Shown piece after piece: positions 46,515 to 58,530 of a DNA stretch of 64,000 bases. The notes under the pieces were generated by a model, which ran no database searches, was not told the origin of the DNA, and saw only the letters and a list, made by a program, of their open reading frames with translations. Origin of the DNA: Balaenoptera acutorostrata. Lineage: Eukaryota; Chordata; Mammalia; Artiodactyla; Balaenopteridae. The DNA lies in NCBI RefSeq assembly GCF_949987535.1, contig NC_080067.1, positions 58,710,405-58,774,404 on the forward strand, given 5' to 3'. The position numbers and the translations under genes are program-made. Numbering within the stretch: position 1 is the stretch's first letter; every line of letters begins with the position of its first letter.

Positions 46515-47355
46515 ATATTTCAAAATGACCACCATAATAAGTCTAGTTACCATTTGTCACCAAAGATATTATGTAATTATTGACTATATTATCCACATTC
46601 TGCATTTCATACCAGTGACTTATTTTGCAACTGGAAGTTTGTACCTCTTACCCTCCCTCACCTATTTCTCTCTTCCCCCATCTCCCTCCCATCTGGCAAC
46701 TACCTGCTTGTTCTCTGTATCTCTGACTCTGTTTCTTATTTGTTCATTTGTTTTGTTTTTTAGATTCCACATATAAGTGCAATCATACAGTATTCGTCTC
46801 TCTCTGTCTGACTTATTTCACTTAGCATAATAACCTCTAGGTTCATCCATGTTTTCATAAATGGCAAAATTTCATTATTTTTATGGCTGAGTAATATTCA
46901 ATTGTATACATATACTGCATCTTCTTTATCCATTTATCTATTGATGCACACTTGGGTTGTTTCCATAGCTTGACTATTGTAAATAATGCTGCAATGAACA
47001 TAGGGGTTCAGATGTCTTTTCGAATTAGTATTTTTGTTTTCTTTGGATAAATACCCAGGATTGGAATTGCTGGAGCATATGTTAGTTCTATTTTTAATTT
47101 TTTGAGGTATTGCCATACTGTTTTTCATCATGGCTGCACCAATTTACTTTCCCACCAGCAGTGCTTGGGGGTTCCCTTTTCTCCATAGCCTTGCCAACAT
47201 TTGTTATGTCTTGTCTTTTTGACAATAGCCATTCTGACATGTGTGAGGTTATATCTCATTGTGGTTTTGATTTGAATTTCCCTAATTATTAGTGATTTTG
47301 AGAGTCTTTGCATGTGCCTGTTGGCCATCTGTATGTCTTCTTTGGAAAAATGACT
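46515..47355 (-). repeat. Old L1 (B), right piece
   Basis: The plus strand continues 'tcaaaatgaccaccataataagtctagttacc' through 'aactggaagtttgtacctcttacc', 'tgactatattatccacattctg' and 'tatggctgagtaatattcaattgtatac' to 'tggccatctgtatgtcttctttgg'. This is the 3' UTR and distal ORF2 of an older L1 in reverse. It joins 40556-40594 when the younger L1 is removed. Confidence 0.85.
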
Positions 47356-47539
47356 TAAACTTTTTTCCTTAACGGATACACCTGAGGGACAGAACGTTTT
47401 CCAATTAGTAGCTCTTTACTGTAGTGACTTAGAACCAGGAGGAATCCCACCTATGCAGGATATATATAAATGTTGGGGGCATGTGAATTTCCTGCAAGTA
47501 CCCCTGCTGCCTCTTGGTGATGTTTGTATTTCTTCTCTC
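47356..47539. other. Unique noncoding DNA
   Basis: No feature recognised. Confidence 0.5.
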
Positions 47540-47755
47540 CCAAGTTGACAAGTAATGAAGGCATAGTGATTAGGATGACATAGGCCATTCTCAGTCTCAG
47601 AGGAGACCTCAGTGCCCTCATCTCTACTGTGGGGATAAAAATAACATTGCAGAGTTATTTTGAAGGTTAAAGAAGTTAATTTATCTAAAGATTCTAGCAT
47701 AGTACATTATATATGGTAAACACTCAATATGTGCTAGCAATTGTGATTATTATTT
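47540..47755 (+). repeat. MIR SINE, 3' portion
   Basis: The sequence 'gccctcatctctactgtggggataaaaataacattgcagagttattttgaaggttaaagaagttaatttatctaaagattctagcatagtac...gtaaacactcaatatgtgct' matches the MIR 3' two-thirds. Confidence 0.75.
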
Positions 47756-47904
47756 TATAGTTAATATTATTTTAAATTTTAGCTCAGTTAAATCTGTGTT
47801 CTTTTAGATATACTTTTACTGAACTCCTTGGGCTTATTATCTCAGCTTGAAATGAATAGTATAGGAGTATAAAATTTGCTTCTATATTTATTATAAAAAA
47901 GTTA

Positions 47905-48260
47905 GGGGCTTCCCTGGTGGCACAGTGGTTAAGAATCCACCTGCCAATGCAGGGGACACAGGTTCGATCCCAGGTCCGGGAAGATCCCACATGCTGTGGA
48001 GCAACAAAGCCTGTGTGCCACAATTACTGAGCCTGTGCTCTAGAGCCTGTGAGCCACAACTAGTGAGCCGACATGCCACAAGTACTGAAACCTGTGCACC
48101 TAGAGCCTGTGCTTCTCAACAAGAGAAGTCATCACAATGAGAAGTCTGCGCACCTCAATGAAGAGTGGCCCCCACTTGATGCAACTAGAGAAAGCCTGTG
48201 TGCAGCAATGAAGACCCAACACAGCCAAAAATAAATAAAATAAATAAATAAATAAATAAT
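47905..48260 (+). mobile_element. CHR-family SINE, older copy
   Basis: It starts ggggcttccctggtggcacag, has a B-box-like ggttcgatccc at 47962-47972, and ends 'acacagccaaaaataaataaa' plus a (taaa)n tail. Many CpGs have become TG or CA, so this copy is older than the one at 10145. I find no convincing target duplication. Confidence 0.93.
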
Positions 48261-50770
48261 TTATTAAGGATATCATCAAAATTATAGTTTCTTCTTTATG
48301 AGGACTCATAAGAAAAACTTTGAACAACTTTATAACAAACTTGCTTTTCTTATTAATCAGAAAGCTTAAAACATAATTTAACCTTTTCTAGCTGACTCAT
48401 GGTTATTATCAGTATCAATTATTTTGCAGAAATGCGATTATGACCTGAGGCCTGTTTTGTTGCAAAGGAATATTTGCCCCAACAGAGAGATAAGATAACT
48501 TGACTGGAGTCAATAAAAGCAATCCTGTTGAGAGAAAAGTTGGGAATAGATAAATGAAAAATTTTAATATGATGAGCTGGTTTGTAGGAAAACAATCAGA
48601 AAATAGTAATTTTATGATAAGTGTGCATAAATTCCCTTCCTGGAAAATTTAGCTTGGCTATATCATTCTTATTACATTTGAAATATGTGCTGTGGTGCTT
48701 ATGTAGGGCCACTGCATAAGGCCATGTTGAGTATGGTCTGTACTAATACAGTTGGGCCATTCATAGAAGCTAGGAAGTAAGTGGTACCCCCTGAAATTGT
48801 TCACAGCACAATATTCATGATCTATAAGTGGCTCTGTATTTATTATGTACTGACATCCATGTGTTTTATATAGATTACACTCATATGGCACTGCAAGAGA
48901 AGTTTTGATGTAAAGCCATATTGCTATTATATAGCCCTTTTCTATAGTGAATTTTAGTATTAGACAATATTATAATAATTGCTTACAAAGTATCATTTTT
49001 TTTGTAAAGTACTATTGTTTAAAAACACATTCCAGTGCCCTTAAAATAGAGCTAACATACATTTACTTTGAAAAAGCGAAAATGAAATGTCTTTCTAAAT
49101 AGAGTAGTTCATCATTGGAGAAAACCATGTTTTCCCACTGAAGTTGTCTCAACTCCTTTTGAACAGTGAGTGAAGAATGAATTAGATGAAATGGATTTAA
49201 ATAATTATAAATATGTGTGTTTGGAAGACAATCTTCATCCAGTTGTGAAAATAACACTGAAAACATAGACTTTTGCTTGCCTTATTCACTGTACCTCTTG
49301 GCCAATGGCAATTCGGCCAACTCCTCTGACATGCGACAAGCAAGACACTGCTTAGAAAATATTATAAAATCAAAAATAGAAGTTGTAATTAAATTTTAAA
49401 ATATATGTAAAATATAAGTTTAAGTGATTAATAAAATGGCATTTCTTCTTCATACCTCTAAAATATTTTATTCTCAAAGAAATTCATAGTCTTTCATTAC
49501 TTGTTCCTATAGCCACCTGACATTTTGCACATAATATATGCAGATTGCCTTTAAGCAAATAGTCTCACATTGATTCTAACACTTAATCAATACATAAGTC
49601 ATGGGATATAAGGATCTTTTTATGGGGTTTTTAGATGCATAGAGTTTCATACCAATAAGCAATTAATGATTTTTTTAAGTGAGTAGTTTCAATTGCCGTG
49701 ATCATAAATATTTTATTCTTAGACATTGTGTTAAAATAGAGTGCCTTTTTTTGGTGTCATCAGTTAATTACTGTGTGTTTTCAAATGTGTATACCACATA
49801 TGGTTTGCATGTTATCCATTCAGTGTGTCACGCTAGGCAGTTTAAAGGTCTAAATGTTCAGTTTCTGATATTTGGGTTGGACGATCATTCTGTTTGGTGC
49901 TCTTATCTCTGGCAGGTGCTTTGCTCCTGTACTTGATGCTCTGTCTCATAATTTAAGGGGATATTGATTTACTATCTCACTGGGTTGAATGTATCTGGCA
50001 TTATAGATGCCAAATGATGCAAATTTTTCAGCTCCTGAAGTTACTTGATAGATCACTGGAACCAACAAAGTCCCCCAGGTCTTCATTCTGTCTTTTAGAG
50101 CTTAAGACGGAAAAATTTATAGCATAGCAAGCAACTTGTGCCATAGTGGAACATTCGGTTGCTGAGCCACAAGGCTAGGTCACTATTTTTCATTTTCTAA
50201 ATATCAGCACCATGTTTCATTTCAAGGTAGACTCTTAACTCAGTCTTGTGGAAACTGTATCCATGCCTTAAACATTTATGCAGCACTTCTCAGGAAACTT
50301 GGGAAGAAAGAGGCAATTAAAACTTGTTGATCCACAAATTCAGGGAAAACGATTTTCCTTGGAATTATCATGAGAGTTAAGTAAGAAAAAAAAAAAAAAA
50401 AGAAAGAAACAAACAGCCTTGTGGATGTGAAAAGAAAATCCTGGATTTCCGTCGAGGGAACTCATTAGACTTGGAGTAATGTATCTACGTTCTGGGCCTG
50501 GCTCTGTATTGATTGATTTTAGGAAAGAGCTCCTACAGGCCTCAGTTTCTTTCCTGTATCTTTTCTCTTAGCTCCCACTCCTGGATTTGGAGCAGATAAT
50601 TTTTTTGACTCCTTTGGGTGCTAATATTCTCTATTTATATAAGCAACACTGTGCAAGGAATTTAAATGTCTTTGTTAAACTCTCTTGGGATTAGATGAGA
50701 AGGTATAGAAATTATTATCGGATTTCCACATACATTCTGCTGATTTTAAAGAGAGTAAATTAACTTTTTT
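48261..50770. other. Unique noncoding DNA
   Basis: I recognise no gene or clear repeat. The stretch 49780-50230 is of higher complexity. A 16-base A run lies at 50386-50401. Confidence 0.5.
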
Positions 50771-51510
50771 AAAAAAATTAAGCATTTTATTGAATTTTGG
50801 CATGCATATAGAAAGTATGCCAATTAATAATGTTAAGCTCGGTGATTTTTTTTCAGAGTAAAAATTACACCATGAATTCTACCCCCGTCAAAAAGTAGAG
50901 TATTATCATTACTCCAGAAACCCTCCTTCTTCCCCAAAGATAGCCATCGTCCTGATTTCTAACACCATAGATTAGATTTGCCTTTTCTTGAACATTATAA
51001 AAATGGAATCATATAGTATGTGTTTTTTTGTGTCTGACTTTTTTCATTCAAAACTATGTTTCTGCGATTCATCCATATTTCTGTGGGATCAGTAGTCCAT
51101 TTGACTTCATCTATATATTATTCCATTGAAAGAATGTATCAGTTTATTTATCTTGTTGACAGTCATTTGATTGTTTCTATGAATATTACTGTTCCGCATA
51201 TTTGTATACATATCTTTCAGTGAATATTTGTATGAATATTGAAGGATATATACCTACAGTGTAATTTCTAGATTATATTTTCAGTTTTAGTAAACACCAG
51301 CAAGTATTCCAAAATGTGTGTTCCAGTTTACATACCCAGCAACGATACATGATAGTTCGAGTCACAACTTCTTATAAACACCTGGTATTGTCAGAATTTT
51401 TAATGTTAGCCATTAAATATGCAAAGTGGGTGAATAGTGGTTATTTTTTTTCTTCATGCCTAATAACATTGATCAACTTTTATATGTTTTTGCACATCTT
51501 TTGAAATTTA
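50771..51510 (-). repeat. Ancient L1ME-type 3' end
   Basis: Ordered matches in reverse include 'aagcattttattgaattttggcatgcatatagaaagtatgcc', 'ctcggtgattttttt', 'catcgtcctgatttctaacaccatagattagatttgcc', 'aaatggaatcatatagtatgtg', 'tgcgattcatccat' and 'gaatgtatcagtttatttatc'. These follow old L1ME 3' regions as I remember them. Divergence is high. Confidence 0.75.
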
Positions 51511-51536
51511 ACTTTTTGAGTTAGGGAAGCCAAATT

Positions 51537-52032
51537 ATTGAGGTATAGTCGATGTACAATATTACATGTATTACAGGTATACAATATAGTGATTCACAAT
51601 TTTTAAAGGTTATGCTCCATTTATAGTTTTTATAAAATATTGGCTATATTCACTGTGTTGTACAATATATCCTTGTAGCTTATCTTATACATAATAGTTT
51701 ATACCTTTTAATTCCCTACCCCTATATCTCCCCTACCCTCTCCTCTCTCCCTACGGTAACCACGAATTTGTTCTCTATATCTGTGAGTATGTTTCTTTTT
51801 TATTATATTGACTACTTTATTTTATTTTTTAGATTCCACATATAAGTGATATCATACAGTATTTGTCTTTCTCTGCCTGACTTATCTCACTTAGCATAAT
51901 ACCCTCCAAGTCCATCCATGTTGTTGAAAATGGCAAAATTTCATTCTTTATTATGAATAAGTTGTGTTTCATTGTATAAATATTACCACATCCTCTTTAT
52001 CCACTCATCTGTTGATGGACATTTTAGGTTGA
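51537..52032 (-). mobile_element. 5'-truncated L1, about 0.5 kb
   Basis: The plus strand shows 'ttgaggtatagtcgatgtacaatattacatg...' through 'agattccacatataagtgatatcatacagtatttgtc' to 'catctgttgatggacattttaggtt'. The 11-bp repeat gaagccaaatt at 51526-51536 and 52033-52043 is the target duplication. The poly-A tail has been lost. Confidence 0.85.
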
Positions 52033-52043
52033 GAAGCCAAATT

Positions 52044-53045
52044 TATCAATGGATTTATAGTATAATGTTTGTTTCTACAAAAGCTTATATTCCTTTAAAT
52101 TAGCTACAAAATTCTCCTGTCTAAAAAGTCATGAAATCATGGGACTCATAAGTTTCCCTAGCCCAACAATGCAGTACCCTTGGCAGATGATGATACAACC
52201 TTTACAGAAATATGTCCACTGTTTTAAGGCAGCTCATTCCATTTGGGGAGAGCTCAAATTGTTATAATGCTATTTGTTATGTATTGGTTCAAAGTATGCC
52301 TTCATATAATTTTGGCCTGATGACTCGATTATTGGTTCTTGAGCAAAACAGGATAAATTGGCACTCTTTCCCATCTGCCAAACCTTTGCATATTTGAATA
52401 GAACTATCCCTCTTGTACCCTTTAGGCTCTGTGTCTGAAGCCTAAACCTACATCTTACAAGCATTTCATATTTGTCTTGCTTGCTAGACCATTCACTCTT
52501 CTACATATATTTCTATGGACATACCTGAATTCATCATTGACTTTTCAAATCTGTGGACATACCTGAATTCATCATTGACTTTTCAAATCTGTGATGTCTA
52601 AAATTGTGCTTAGTTTTCCATGTATCATCCTAAAATGCTGAATTGCAACCTCTGTGATTCATAAACTATTATTAATTTTCAAGGCTTGATAAGTACTATA
52701 ATTAATAGCCAGCAGCTTTGCTATCACAGGAAAAATATTCTATAGACATGTAAGTTATGATTTAATAAAGATCCAAGGACAGAGTCCATTTTTTTCATAA
52801 ATTATGCAACATTTAAGTGGGTAGTGAATAAAACTGGTCATTGAAAACACAAGTATTGGTGTTTACAGTCATATTCATTTTGCATTAGACAACTTGTAGT
52901 CTTAAAAATATGTAGGATATGGATTTTAGGTATCTGACCTTATTTTATACTTCTTTTCCTTGGAACTCATTTAATATATATAACATGAAGGGAAACAAAG
53001 TTAAGTAAAATTATTGGCACTTTTGAGTGTAGTGTGTGCAGTCAA
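52044..53045. other. Unique noncoding DNA with a tandem duplication
   Basis: No gene seen. See the 38-bp tandem repeat at 52516. Confidence 0.5.
52516..52591. repeat. Perfect 38-bp tandem duplication
   Basis: The unit starting tggacatacctgaattcatc occurs at 52516-52553 and again at 52554-52591 with no difference. Perfect identity in otherwise freely changing DNA points to a recent event or to an assembly artefact. Confidence 0.95.
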
Positions 53046-53049
53046 GCTC

Positions 53050-53275
53050 TTATGTCAGTTGTTATTACTTTTATTGTTTGTTGAACTTATCATGTGACAG
53101 GCTCTGGTCATTACATTCTATTTCATTTAATCTTCACAATGCAATTATTGCCATTTTACCAGAGAAAGTTGATGGAAGAGAGGATAAGTAACTTACTCAG
53201 AGTCACACTGAAAGTAATCCATGGAGCAAAAATTTAATCCAAGTTTGTGAACCACCAATGCCCATGCTCCTTCAG
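53050..53275 (-). repeat. MIR SINE, reverse orientation
   Basis: Blocks 'gttgaacttatcatgtgacaggctctggtcattac', 'tcatttaatcttcacaatgcaattattgccattttaccagagaaagttgatggaagagaggataagtaacttactcagagtcac' and 'aaagtaatccatggagcaaaaatttaatccaagt' match MIR in reverse over nearly its full length. Confidence 0.85.
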
Positions 53276-53314
53276 GCAAATTTTACTCCATTGCAAATGC
53301 ATATTTTTGTGTTG

Positions 53315-53759
53315 TGTTAGTTTCCTAGAGATGCCATAACAAATACCATGGCAGGATGGCTTAAAACAGAAATGTATTCTCTCACAGTCTGGAGGAAAGA
53401 TTTCCAAAAACAGGTTGTTGGCAGAGTTGATCCCTACTGGAGGCCCTGAGAGAGAATCTGTCCCATGCCTCTCTCCTACCTTCTGGTGGTTCTGACGATC
53501 CTTGGCATAGGTCCTGGCTTGTAGATGCATCACTGTAAACTCTGTCTCTGTCTGCACATGGCATTCTCTCTGTGTCTAAATTTCTTTCTTCTATAAGGTC
53601 AACAGTCATTGGATTTAGGGTCCACCCTTATCCAGTATGACTTCGATTTTTCTTTATTACATCTATAAAGACCCTGTTTCCCAATAAGGTCATGTTCACA
53701 GGTATTGCGGGTAAGGACTTCAACATATCTTTTGGGTGGAAACAATTCAATCTACAACA
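53315..53759 (-). mobile_element. Solo MLT1-type LTR (ERVL-MaLR)
   Basis: The element runs from 'tgttagtttcctagagatgccataacaaataccatggcaggatggcttaaaacag' to 'acttcaacatatcttttgggtggaaacaattcaatctacaaca', the reverse of an MLT1 long terminal repeat. It includes the 'tataaggtcaacagtcattggatttagggtccaccctt' block. Ends are TG...CA. There is no internal retroviral region on either side and no coding capacity, so it is a solo LTR. Confidence 0.85.
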
Positions 53760-54304
53760 TGTCTAGATAGAGGAAAATGTATAATGCTCATATACTCATT
53801 TGTATTTAGATACAGATAACCTGGAACAGCAAGACAGCTTATAGGTACCAGATGTTTTTATTAAGTCAAAAATAATTAACATTCTAATTAACCTGTGTCT
53901 ATGAAGTCATCATAAATATACTGCAGTTGCCAATGATAAGAGCATGGACCCAAATTGTTTCTCAGTTATTTGCAAGCACCAAAAGTTAATCCTAAATATT
54001 AAGTACTTACAATTATTGAATTATTATCTCGGAAGCAACTACAATGTGTTCCCTAATTTAAACATAACTATATTTTAACATGAAATTCGTTATCATTTTT
54101 AAGAAAGTCCATTTCTTTATAGATAATTGCCCTTGAAGAGTGGCTTAAAATTCATGGCTTCCAATTGTCGTTAAATTGATTTTATTTGGGTGTTATATCT
54201 GCTTTCTTTAAATAAACCAGCATGAAAAAAGCCTTCAAAAACACAAATATGCAATGTGGATAAAAATTTGATTCATCAGCCACTGCAGATCTATAGCCAT
54301 TCAT
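53760..54304. other. Unique AT-rich noncoding DNA
   Basis: No feature recognised. Confidence 0.5.
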
Positions 54305-54800
54305 TTCTCTTTTTTCTTAAAAAATGTTTTAATTGTGATCAAAAACACATAACATAGAACTGACCATCTTAGCGATTTTTAAATGTACAGTTCAATAGTG
54401 TTAAATATGTTCACACTGTTGTTCAACAGATCTCTCGATTTTTTTCATCTTGCAAAACTGAAACTCTATATCCATTGAAAAACTCCCCATTTCTCCCTCT
54501 TGGCAACCACCATTCTACTTTATGTTTCTGAGTTTTGTTACTCGAGATACTTCATGTAAGTGGCACTATATGGTATTTGTCATTTTGTGACTGACCTATA
54601 TCACTTATCATAAAGTCCTCAAGGTGCTTTCATGCTGCAGCATGTGACAGGACTTCCTTCTTTTTTAAAGGCTTAATAATATTCCATTGTGTGTACATAT
54701 TACATTTTCTTATCCATTCTGATGGGCATTTGGATTGCTTCTATCTCTTGACTATTGTGAATAGTGCTGCTCTGAACATGGATGTGCAAATATGTCTGTG
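54305..54800 (-). repeat. Old L1M 3' end
   Basis: The plus strand shows 'aattgtgatcaaaaacacataacatagaactgaccatcttagcg', 'gtacagttcaatagtgttaaatatgttcacactgttgttcaacag', 'cttgcaaaactgaaactctatatccattgaaaaac' and 'taataatattccattgtgtgtac'. This is the same L1 class as at 29568, in reverse. Confidence 0.85.
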
Positions 54801-55129
54801 AATTATCTGATATGTGCATATACATTACCTAAATTTTAATCTAAGGATGTTCTAAACTTTCTTATTGATTAAAATAAGCCAAGACACAACTGTGATTAGG
54901 ATGTTCTCTGTCCTTGTGGGACTCTGCTGCCTCAACACAATGCATTTCAATGTATGCTTCTACTCTCTCCCACATTGAAGGATAGCTAAACTTTGCTTTG
55001 TTAACTTAAAACCTTGGAATATAGCAATTTCCATAAAAAGTTCAAAAGTGTAATGGGGCTGCAAATGCAAAAACAAAAATCTGTGTATCACCCAGGCACT
55101 TACCTTGTCAAAAGATGTGTAGAAACCTT

Positions 55130-55790
55130 TACTGATCCAATCAACATTAAGTACATGTTTATTGAAGGCCTACTATGGGTTAGACTCTATTCTTTGGGAA
55201 TAGAACAATGAGTAAATCAGGAAATAAAAAATCTGCCCGTCTGGAGCTTATGTTTCAGTAAGATAAGTAAGTATATGTCATGGTGATGATGATGATGATG
55301 ATGATATGCCTGTTTGTGTATTACATGACACTGCAAAATACTTACTAATAAGAAAAATAAAGTAAGGAGAGAGAATAAGAAGTATCAGGGGCATAATTTT
55401 ATGTAAGATAGCTTAGAAATGTTTAACTTGGGTAAAAATCTAAAGGAGACCAAGGAGTGAACCTTGCGGTGATCTAAGAGAAGAGCATTCCAGCAAGTGA
55501 AAGCAGCAAGTGCAAGGGCCCTGTGGTAAGAAAAGCCTAGTGAGGAGGTCACTGTGATTCAAAAGGAGGGTGGGAAGAGAGTGGAAAAGGATGAGAGTGG
55601 GAACAAATCAAGTCGGGGAGGTCATGGAACTTGTATATCATTTTTAATGCTCTAACTTGTACTCAGAGAAATGGGAAACCACTGTGGGCTTGTGAGCAGA
55701 GTAGTGACACTCTCTGCCGTATGCTTTTGCAAAATCCCTCTGGCTGCTGTATTGATCAGAGCCACCTTAAAAGATGGTCAGTCTAAATTA
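55130..55790 (-). repeat. Long L2 LINE fragment
   Basis: It begins with the L2 3' end in reverse ('tgtttattgaaggcctactatgggttagactctattctttgggaatag') and continues far into the body: 'agagcattccagcaagtgaaagcagcaagtgcaagggccctgtgg', 'atgggaaaccactgtgggcttgtgagcagagtagtgac' and 'ccctctggctgctgtattga'. A (TGA)n microsatellite has grown inside at 55284-55305. This is the longest L2 relic in the window. Confidence 0.85.
55284..55305. repeat. (TGA)n microsatellite
   Basis: About seven TGA units inside the L2 fragment. Confidence 0.9.
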
Positions 55791-55859
55791 TTGATGTGTG
55801 GATTATTATTGCTTTAATGAAGGAAAAGGAAACATTTTGACACATGAGAATTAGTCCAA

Positions 55860-56220
55860 TAAAATACTTTCCGCTGGAGGAATTTCAACATAGATCACCA
55901 AATATGTTTTACATGCCCACTTTATGTAAGGAATTGATCAAGGTGTTGGGACTACTAGGTAAATGACATCATCTTCCTTCAAGAAACTCATAATTTAACT
56001 GTAATACAAATTCACTTTGATAATAGAAGGAAAAATAAGTATTATGGGAATTTGGAAGAAGAAACATTTAATTTAGATTGTGGCGATCTGGGTTAGCTTC
56101 ATAGATGGGAATATGTTTGACTTGGTTCTTGAAGGAATGATAGAAAATTGGCAAGTTAAAAAGGTAGAGCAATAGCATTCCAAACCAAGGCCCCAAAATG
56201 CCTTGCACTGTAGGTACTAA
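55860..56220 (-). repeat. L2-like LINE fragment
   Basis: Blocks 'gcccactttatgtaaggaattgatcaaggtgttgggactac', 'ccttcaagaaactcataatttaactgtaatacaaa', 'ggttcttgaaggaatgatagaaaattggcaagtt' and 'gcattccaaaccaaggc' follow the order of an L2-related LINE in reverse, distinct from the copy at 55130. Confidence 0.5.
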
Positions 56221-57049
56221 AAATGTACAAATACTGTAATCATGAATGTCTTTGTTTCAAGGGAAAATGTCTCACCTTACCCAACCACCCTTCCTCCCTC
56301 CCCAATATATTTATGTGGTCTTTGTACTTTTAAAGGATTTCCAACATACTACTGAGAATATGTGTTGAATATTTGCTTTTTGTGGAAAAACTCAAAGACT
56401 TTCCTTTAAGTAACCTCTTTGCCTTTCTGGGACCTAGTAGGTATAGGAAGAGGCAAATGTTTGGGTTGATGAAGAACAAGGATTCGTTTTTCACACTTCA
56501 TCTTTCTCTGTCTTTTTACTTCCTCTCTCATTTCACTCACTTTCTTTGTCTATGCTATTTTGTCTGACTTTCTCCTCTCACCCCAGAATTCATTCCATGA
56601 CCCCAATGTAACACATAAATGTATGTTATTATTTATGTTTATAATGACTTAATTCCTTTTTAACAAAGTAAACATTTTATAAATTCTCAAATTAAAAAAA
56701 ATTTGTGAGTATTCTCATTAATTTTGTTTCCTGTGATTTAGTAGTCCTGGGCAGGAAAAAATTTCTCAACTTAGTTATTTTACAGGTTATATGTGTTATT
56801 GATACTTGGCTGAATGAAGTTCATTTTCAAGATGATTTAAGTTTTGGTCTACTCCTTTCTTGTTTTAATGATTTTTGCTAGGAATTCATAAAAGTGCTGT
56901 GAATTTGCTTTACCTTTATTACACAGCAGCTCTTAAGTATATAATGTGAACTTCAAGAGCTGTTTGTTCATTTAGTGACTTTTGGAAATAAGTGTTCTGT
57001 TTTTAAATTTACTGTTTAGAGGAAAAATACCTAAGGAAGCTTTGAGATT
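56221..57049. other. Unique noncoding DNA
   Basis: No feature recognised. Confidence 0.5.
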
Positions 57050-57480
57050 ATTTCTAGTTATGAAGAGAGACTGTTAAGGGATGACATTTGCCCTTGAGAG
57101 CTGCTACAGAAATGGGTTCATCTAGTTAACCTTCATCCGAATTGCCATCCTCTATCCTATGAAACAACTGGTGAAGGAGAAAATGTTAATTAGGAAGCTT
57201 TTCAAGATTACTTTTTTCATTTTCAGAAAGTGAAGTGTTCGCCACTTTCCATGTTAAATAAGGTTCCTCGCTTGGCAACATAGGCTTTGCTGCAGTAATT
57301 GTGTGCTCACAGCGAATGCTTGATGGTGGAAAAGACAAGTGCAAAAAGCAATTTTTGCAACAGCCAACCAGAACAGCCTGTTCTGTTCCCAATAAATTAA
57401 TGGATTTAACCTTGCCAGCTGTAGCGGTGTTATTATGCAAATATTCTCTGAGTATTATGAAAGCCAACTGATTCTCTATA
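57050..57480. other. Candidate conserved noncoding element
   Basis: This stretch is repeat-free, of high complexity and balanced composition, and keeps CpGs (near 57239, 57268, 57313, 57424). It contains a homeodomain-type ttaattag at 57186-57193 and a perfect POU octamer, atgcaaat, at 57435-57442. A 93-codon minus-strand frame (57467-57186) resembles no known protein. The look is that of a developmental enhancer, but single-sequence evidence is weak. Confidence 0.3.
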
Positions 57481-58345
57481 GAGAAAGTTGTTTCTTTCTT
57501 CCTGAAAATTCTAAGTGACTAGATAATTGACACATTGTATAACCATGTTAAGTGAAGGAAAAAAAAATATTTTCAGTAAATATACTGAGTTTCATTTTAC
57601 GTTCCAATGTTTTCAGCAATTTACTGAGGCTTTTACTTAGAACAGTATTATTTAGCACAGTGAATTCAAGTGCCCAAAGACAACCTCCTAGAAAAAGAAG
57701 GAATGAAAAATATTGTATGCTTCTTTACTTTGTAGTTTGCTGATTTTATTTCAGGGAGAAATTAAAATTTCCTTTAATGTAATTCAAGTGCAGTGGTCTG
57801 GTCATGCTGAATGTCTTCAAAGCAATGTATTTGCATTCTGATTCATGATGGACTAGAGAATTGTGCACTAATTATTTGATGGAGTTGAGAGCCACTTTGG
57901 TTTTTAAAGCTGATCTTAGATTTATGCCACATATAAAACACTTACAGTTGAAAGTTCACTCTCAGTAATTGACTAATTGTGATGATCACTCAAAGTGCTC
58001 TTCACTGGATTGAAGTTCCATGGCTAATGAAATCTTTGATGATTTAAAAATATTTAAAAAGAGAAAGTATAAGAGTGGGAACAGTGGTGGCTTCATTGTG
58101 ATAAGGCTCTAGTTATTTGATGGGGAAAAGGGTGATCTTGGGAATTAGTTCAACCATTTTATATGAACAATTTGCATATATTATTTTTGGTTTTGTCATA
58201 GCCAGTATTCACCTTATGTGAGCTTTATATTATTAGGTCATATAAAATCAGTTTTTAAAAAGTAAACCCAAAAGTGTTTTGTAAGCCATTACAGACACAT
58301 ATGCAGATACTAAAGATTATAATAACTGCAGTTATATAATTGAAA
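57481..58345. other. Unique noncoding DNA
   Basis: No gene seen. The part 57770-58050 is also repeat-free and complex and could extend the candidate conserved region. Confidence 0.4.
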
Positions 58346-58349
58346 GACT

Positions 58350-58530
58350 GCTAGATTTTAAATCTGAAGTCCTAGATTTTTGTACTTTGGTTTTTTTAAC
58401 CTCTTAAAGATCTTATCTTTGTCTGTAAGTAACAATGTCTGAAAGTAGATTAAATGAGACAATATATGTAGAAGAGCCTTATAAACTTTAAATCACAAGA
58501 TAAATATATTATTATTCTTTAATGATGTTA
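58350..58530 (+). repeat. MIR SINE, forward orientation
   Basis: The order 'ctagattttaaatctgaagtcctagatttttg', 'aacctcttaaagatcttatctttgtctgtaagtaacaatg' and 'agattaaatgagacaatatatgtagaagagccttataaact' fits a degraded MIR. Confidence 0.65.

Noticed and set aside
45747..46776. Plus-strand open frames of 140 and 144 codons
   Set aside because: They are antisense to the L1 5' UTR and the older L1. No protein family is recognisable.
47905..48260. Target duplication 'tttatta' around the SINE
   Set aside because: The left copy is not adjacent to the SINE start and the motif is only seven AT bases in an AT-rich tail.
53234..53609. Open frames of 107 and 75 codons on the minus strand
   Set aside because: They lie in the MLT1 LTR and adjoining MIR. 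LTRs of this family do not code for protein.
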